A stretch of DNA of 64,000 bases from Typha latifolia (lineage: Eukaryota > Streptophyta > Magnoliopsida > Poales > Typhaceae): contig CM034107.1 in the NCBI GenBank assembly GCA_019914945.1, forward strand, positions 310,001 to 374,000, written 5' to 3'. Below are positions 58,310 to 64,000 of the stretch, in pieces. Below the pieces are notes generated by a model. It was not told the origin of the DNA, searched no databases, and saw only the letters and a list, made by a program, of their open reading frames with translations. The position numbers and the translations under genes were made by a program. Within the stretch, counting starts at the first letter, position 1, and each line of letters begins with the position of its first letter.

Positions 58310-60090
58310 TTGGGCCATTTATCACCATAATTGACTAAAAAATATTGAGATTTTTTTTTCTTCTTAGACCAGATGCATGTCTCCTTGGCTGTCCTTACCC
58401 TTTGCATGTCTTATCACAATGTACCTAGTCCTCAACTTTAGTGCAATGACAATGAAAATATTAATGATAACTTGTACTACAGAATATCTCAAAACTAGTA
58501 TTAATTAGTCATAAAGATATAAGATACACGATTACAATAATTACTATGTGCATGTTAGCTAGCAGTAATTGATAAATTACCAACTTAAAAATAGATGAGT
58601 TTTTTTAAAAAAATATTATAAAATAACATTATTGCATGCCCTAAAGATTCTATCTAGTTGGAGAGACAAAAACCACGTTCTAGGCACACTTACGGGAAGG
58701 TGATCCATAATTTGCGTTCCTAGTTTAAGGAAACAAGTTGCAATTAAATTAATCTTAGGAATTTAAAATAAGGTCATAGGTTCTTGGTTAATGTGATAAA
58801 CTAATGCCCTATGGACTCAAAGAAGGTACTATTTTATAATTTAAAATTAGATTGGCATATTTTTTTTCAGATCATCTTTGCCTTATATATATTGTTGCCA
58901 CCTAGTTTAAAGGATATTTTTAAAAGAAAAAAAAAGAGAGTCACATCCTCTTTATTTCACCAATTTGTCCTAGTTGCTTGGCAGTTTCTAGAACGTTCTA
59001 GAAGAAGGGATATGAATCCGCAAGCAAGTAATGCATTGGGTGAAAATTCATTATTAATTGTCAAATAGGCGTCTGACGGTCAGCTTTTGTGTGCTCCATC
59101 TTCAATATGTTGTTCTTAAAGGGCTTAAATGAAAATTGACCGGCAAGTTGGATATATATAATTTATAAATATCCTATATTTTATGATTTTATAGCCCAGC
59201 ATCCATTTTCACTATAGATTTTTTTAGCTGACGTTACTTTGGTTAGTTGCAAACTAATCTTATTATATAGTTTATATAATTCTACTTACCAAATTGCTAA
59301 ATTACCTCTACTGCTCCTCCCCCTTCTTTCTATCTCATTCAATGGACTCTGTTGCGAATTTTTTTTATCTTCCCCCTCATTGTTTTGTGGTCGGAGGTGA
59401 AGCTCGACGGTGGATGAGAGAGAAAAGCCGTTTTGGCTTTTAAGGTGCTTCCGCAGCGGAGGAGGAGGCAGAACTTAGTCGCAAAGAAAAATGAAACTAG
59501 ATAGTGGGTTTCTAATTCTTTTTCTTTTCTTTAGCTATGTGAAGAAGATAATAAATAGCTCGAGAGAGAGGAGCTTTTTTAGCTTTCGCCGAGGAAGAAG
59601 GAGCTCAGTATAAAAGTAAATTTTTTTTCCCTCCTTTTAGCTCCGAGCTAAAGATAAACAGCAGAAGGGTTAATTTTTATAAATTAGAAATGTGAATACG
59701 GGTAATTTAAATATTTTATAAATTAGTATCTTAATAAATTTCTTTTTGCCTGTACCATTTGTTTAGTTATAGTTAGGTTTATTCTAAGACGTTAAATAAA
59801 AACGATTGGTTGTTTGTAAAAGAAAAAAGTGCAAAACATAGGGTGTAAATTATAAAATTCTCATATATACATATACGTACACACCACACACGTGTAAAAT
59901 GTCTTCGTTCCCAGGTTCATTGAACTCGGCAAGCTGCCAATTCTCCTACTATAAACCCAACCCAACGCCCGCCTTCGTTTGCAACTCGTACAGACAGCAC
60001 ACGATGTTTACTTGATTCATTGATAGATACGCATGTTACTTGATTCACCATATTTGATACTAAAAACAGAATCCATAGTACGATGTTCAC

Positions 60091-60135
<45 letters not shown>

Positions 60136-60644
60136 AAGATCAATTAAGGTAACTTTTATTTTTACTTTTTTACCCAAGTCCAGTCCTTATTTGGAGACAC
60201 ACAATCTCGAATGTCTAGATTTGATGTGGGAGTCCAAAATTATAATCCTGAAATAGCTGTTGCTGGAGAGTGGAGAAATACCCAATAATAAATTTACCCT
60301 TCACATTCGCAAGAAATCATTTTAAATGTTTTTTTTATATATATATCATATGATTATGTTTCGTACCACATTTGCTATTACCGCGTTATTTAGATGTGAG
60401 GAATGTTTTAATTTGAGTGTTGGGCTAAAAAGGAATTGAATATTTGAAAGGGCTGAGCCCATCGTCTCATCCGATCGATCGATCGATCTTCCAAAGAATA
60501 ATTTCTCCAAATACAAATACATTGAATAATGGAGAAATCAATGCATGTCCTTTTCGACAACGAACTATCTTATCCGTCTCAATCCCCAGTTTATTCGTAT
60601 TCTTCTTCCCACTCCCCGACTCGAGTAGCTGCTATTCCGACTCC
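58310..60644. other. Intergenic region and PANC leader
   Basis: The stretch is AT-rich with no gene. It includes a (CT)n(AT)n tract at about 60094-60134 and a GATC tetranucleotide run at 60473-60487, close to the pantothenate synthetase leader. Confidence 0.45.
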
Positions 60645-63114
60645 ATGGCGGCGAATCGACCGGAGGTTATCCGAGACAAATCCGACATGCGAGCTTGGTC
60701 CAGATCCGAAAAGTACCGAGGTAAAACCCTAGCTCTCGTCCCCACCATGGGATTCCTCCACCAAGGCCACCTCTCTCTGATCCGCGAAGCCAAATCGATC
60801 TCTGACGTCATCGTCGTATCCATCTACGTCAACCCGGGTCAATTCGCCCCTTCCGAGGATCTCGCCACCTACCCCTCCGATTTCCATGGCGATCTCCGAA
60901 AGCTCGCGGAGGCTGGCGGCGTCGATGCGGTGTTCTGCCCCAAAAATCTATACGAAAGTGGAATTGAGCGGAAGAAGATGGATAAAGATCCTTCCTTTGG
61001 CGAGGAAAAGGCGGTTTCTTGCCTTGAGAAGGAGGAGGGCGGTGACGGGCATGAGACTTGGATTAGGGTTGAGAGGTTGGAGAAGGGTTTGTGCGGGAAG
61101 AGTCGGCCGGTGTTCTTCCGAGGGGTCGCCACTATCGTGGCCAAACTTTTTAATATAGTCGAGCCGGATATTGCTGTGTTTGGGAAGAAGGATTACCAAC
61201 AATGGCGTATAATTTGTAGAATGGTAAGGGCTGGAATACAAGTTATTATCGTATTTTTTTCCCTTTTCCTTTTGCAGCTTGCATTTTGAGTTTACTATGT
61301 TTCCACTCTGTTCCTCAACTTAGAGTGACCAATTATTTCATTCAATTTTTTCAAAGTCAGTAACATTTGATGACTAGAAATTGGATACTCCTTCTCCATT
61401 TACTTACTATCATGAAGTAGGTTATACTTTATACAATCGTCGTATGACATTATTGATGATCATTTTTGTATTGGCTGATGATCGGTTGTAGGTTCGTGAT
61501 ATCGATTTTGCAGTAAAAATAATAGGTTCAGAAATAGTTCGCGAAGCTGACGGTCTAGCCATGAGCTCACGGAATGTGCACCTTTCGCCTGAAGAAAGGG
61601 AGAAGGTTTGTCTTACACCAAACTTTTTAATTGATTACAGTGTCAAATTCTTGGAGTTGGGCTAATGCTGCAGGTTGTTTTGTACATGATGTTTAAGAAT
61701 TAAAACATCTCTCACCTGTATGAGCATTCATCACCTTGTTGTCATTGTGCATTCATGTGGTAAAGAACTTTAAATCTAAAAGAAGTTGAAATTTATGAGA
61801 ACGAATAGTTGAATTATATTCTATTCTTGCATCTATGGCTACTTATCAATTGGATGACTCAATTACCCAAGCTTTTATTTCTTTTTTCCCTTGTTTCATT
61901 TTCATATATTTTGAACCTTCCAAGCTTCATAATGGGTGCAAGGGGTTCCTCTAGATTCTTTTTTTTTTTTCAAAAATTATTGGATCATTAGTTAGTCTAT
62001 AACTGTTGTACATAGAATGGTCTTCTATTTATATAGTTACTTTTTGGGTGAACCATGAAATGCTCAATTGACTTGAGATTTCATGTGCATCACTCTTGTT
62101 GAGGCAGCTCACTGGACAGTTGACTCTCATCATTTTCTCGCCACTAATCATTTTCTCATATAATGTCATGTAAGTTTGTTAATTTCTTGACAGCAAATTA
62201 GGTTCTACGGTGTACTTATTGTATACTCCTTCATTTATGTAGGCTTTGTCTATTAATAGGTCACTGACCAAAGCTAAATCCGCTGCATTACACGGGCAAA
62301 ATTCCAGCCAAGAAATAAATGATCTGATAGTTCAAGAAATATGTGATGCTGGCGGCAGAATCGACTATGTTGAGGTAATTTGACAAGGCCTTTCCCTTTT
62401 CCAATTTGAGCATGAGCTCTTTTGATTAGATTCTGAACAAATCTGTCTGGTAATGTATGTTTGCTCGCAATTTCTGTGTCATTTTGATTGTCCCTTTATA
62501 TATTTCATTTCATGGAACTCTGAATTTAGCATATTTGATGGTGTTAAGAATTAACCCTTTGGACTTCAGACAGTGACTATAAAATAGTGATATCAGTTCA
62601 TTTGGAATGAGAAAAAAAAAATGCACAGATGCTTACTATGATGTTGCGAGATAACTGCGGCAATGGAAATCAAGATGAAGGATCTCAATACGCTAGAAAA
62701 TCTCTGTTGATTTTTAGTTGACATCCTTGTAGCCTCCAATTTTTTTATAAATTATACTTGCTTGTAGCTTATACTTTCCCAAGTAGGTCTATTGTCTGTT
62801 TAGTTTAATGATTCTTTCTTCGATCTATTTAAATAGATCGGTATGTTGATTTGACATACGAGTTAAATTTATTTAGCTTATTTCTTTTATCACACATGAA
62901 AATGATAATTTTTACTATTATCATGAACTGGAAGGGGAAACTCTACTATATGTATTGCAGATTGGTGGATAGTAATTAGTATACTCTTTGAATGCAGATT
63001 GTGGAGCAGGAAAGTTTGGTACCTGTGGAAAATATCAACTGCCCTGTTGTGATCTGCGTTGCTGTTTGGTTTGGAAATGTTAGGTTGATTGATAATATAG
63101 AGATCAAGATGTAA
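60645..63114 (+). CDS. PANC: Pantothenate synthetase (pantoate-beta-alanine ligase)
   Basis: Exons 60645-61223, 61492-61605, 62243-62374 and 62998-63114 sum to 942 bp, or 313 residues. The enzyme joins pantoate and beta-alanine with ATP, the last step of vitamin B5 synthesis, and is cytosolic in plants studied. The nucleotidyltransferase signature [19 protein letters not shown] (HxGH) is followed by [48 protein letters not shown] and the KMSKS-equivalent [16 protein letters not shown]. The plant-type insertion before VFFRGV (about residues 105-150) is Glu/Lys-rich. I chose [15 protein letters not shown] as start because conserved sequence begins at VIRDK. An upstream in-frame ATG at 60444 would add 67 residues. 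The exon 1-2 join is QQWRIICRM to VRDIDFAVK, in phase. Confidence 0.93.
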
Positions 63115-63469
63115 ATCTCCTACATTTCTTCTGTTATGTACAATGGCTATTTAAAGCGGCATGTATTGCCAGCCCATAACATTCTTATTTGAAGCTTGAA
63201 TAAAATAAAGCTCATACCACATGATATATGATCACTTCTTAGAGCATATTCCTATTAGTTTCATCACTAGAACGCAAAAGAATCCAATGACCTGCCAACA
63301 CTAATAATACCAACACTTTTTAATCACACAATCAAATTATTCAGCCCTGAGAACTGATGGATAACAAATTAACTAAAATGTATTAACTTATGGCAAAGTG
63401 AATAAACCAAAGTAGCCCGTGAAAGAAATCCCATCTGAAGCAATTCTGACCTCGTTCAGGAGAAGTAAT
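63115..63469. other. Convergent spacer between PANC and AKR2-like genes
   Basis: This short spacer is occupied by the 3' UTRs of the two converging genes. It is AT-rich with nothing else visible. Confidence 0.5.
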
Positions 63470-64000
63470 TTATAGGAAAGCATCCTTTTCAAGCAACTTG
63501 AGCACGTCCTCCCGGTTGTTGAGCTTGGCGACATCAATGGGTGTCTTCCCATCGAGATTTTGGAGAGTACTGCACCACAAGAAAAGTCAATGAATCAAAA
63601 GAACAAGGTCAGAGGAGGGTAAATGTAGGTGTTCTTTTTTCTTTTCTTTTTCTTTCACTTACACAGCAGCACCATGCTCTAATAGAAGTGTTACACATTC
63701 CTTCTGGTCATATCCAGCAGCATAATGCAGAGGAGTGTTCTTGTTATTGTCTAATGCATCCACGCTGGCCTTCGCGTCAAGAAGAATTTGAGCGCACTTC
63801 ACCTGAAAAACATAAAGTCAAACATCCATTCTCAAGATCAATTAAATTTGAAATGAAAAACAGAAAGTTAAGAACTCAAGCACTTAGATGTTGCGCGAAG
63901 CTATAATAGGGGGCACAATTTGAGGGTAAAGTAAAACGATTTGATTGTTTCCATACAATTATTCAGAGAGGTGAGAGTGCAAGGTTGACATCTTGCCTAT
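63470..64000 (-). CDS. AKR2: AKR2-type ankyrin-repeat protein, last two exons (5' end outside window)
   Basis: Two minus-strand exons, 63801-63663 and 63569-63470, are visible. They join in phase and encode about 79 C-terminal residues. The first carries an ankyrin repeat ([40 protein letters not shown]). The second ends the protein with [20 protein letters not shown] then LEKDAFL. That C-terminus is characteristic of plant AKR2A/AKR2B, cytosolic factors that bind chloroplast outer-envelope proteins and deliver them to the plastid. The remaining exons lie right of the window; 63802-64000 is intron. Confidence 0.88.

Overview
The window is nuclear DNA of a flowering plant, probably a monocot. 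Genes have many short exons with GT..AG introns, spaced by AT-rich, microsatellite-rich intergenic DNA. Some genes (LBD, IPT, SAP, first exons of the DUF1639 pair) are strikingly GC-rich while neighbours (BRUTUS-like, TRM-like, DnaJ) are AT-rich, a bimodality typical of monocots. The species cannot be fixed from sequence alone.

Fourteen protein-coding genes are supported. From left to right: 3' part of a BRUTUS-type hemerythrin/RING E3 ligase (+, cut by the left edge); a TRM/LONGIFOLIA-like DUF3741+DUF4378 protein (-); an ARG1-type DnaJ protein (-); two divergent DUF1639 paralogues (- and +); V-ATPase subunit G (+); a caffeoylshikimate esterase/monoacylglycerol lipase-like hydrolase (-); an intronless cytokinin isopentenyltransferase (-); a universal stress protein (-); an A20/AN1 stress-associated protein (-); an IST1-like ESCRT protein (-); a class II LBD transcription factor (+); pantothenate synthetase (+); and the 3' end of an AKR2-type ankyrin protein (-, cut by the right edge). 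Exons were joined by hand from splice signals and reading phase. Every complete model sums to a whole number of codons. These are mainly housekeeping and regulatory genes with no pathway clustering, apart from the head-to-head DUF1639 paralogue pair.

The intergenic and intronic DNA holds several small non-autonomous DNA transposons that I delimited from terminal inverted repeats and target duplications. Three have exact 9-bp target duplications, as in Mutator-like elements: 6068-6570 (an almost complete fold-back inside a BRUTUS intron), 8486-9411 and 21097-21453. A fourth, 57154-58300, has long inverted ends and an 8/9-match A-rich target duplication. Elements at 8486-9411 and 57154-58300 carry GC-rich, internally repetitive cores unlike their AT-rich ends, as expected of Pack-MULE-like cargo. 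Other structure includes a duplicated remnant of the USP terminal exon, tandem duplications in two introns, and complementary (GA)n/(CT)n tracts upstream of the LBD gene.

I saw no convincing tRNA, rRNA, CRISPR array or autonomous transposon, and nothing that amounts to a wholly new system. The best leads are the cargo-bearing TIR elements and the duplicated USP exon.
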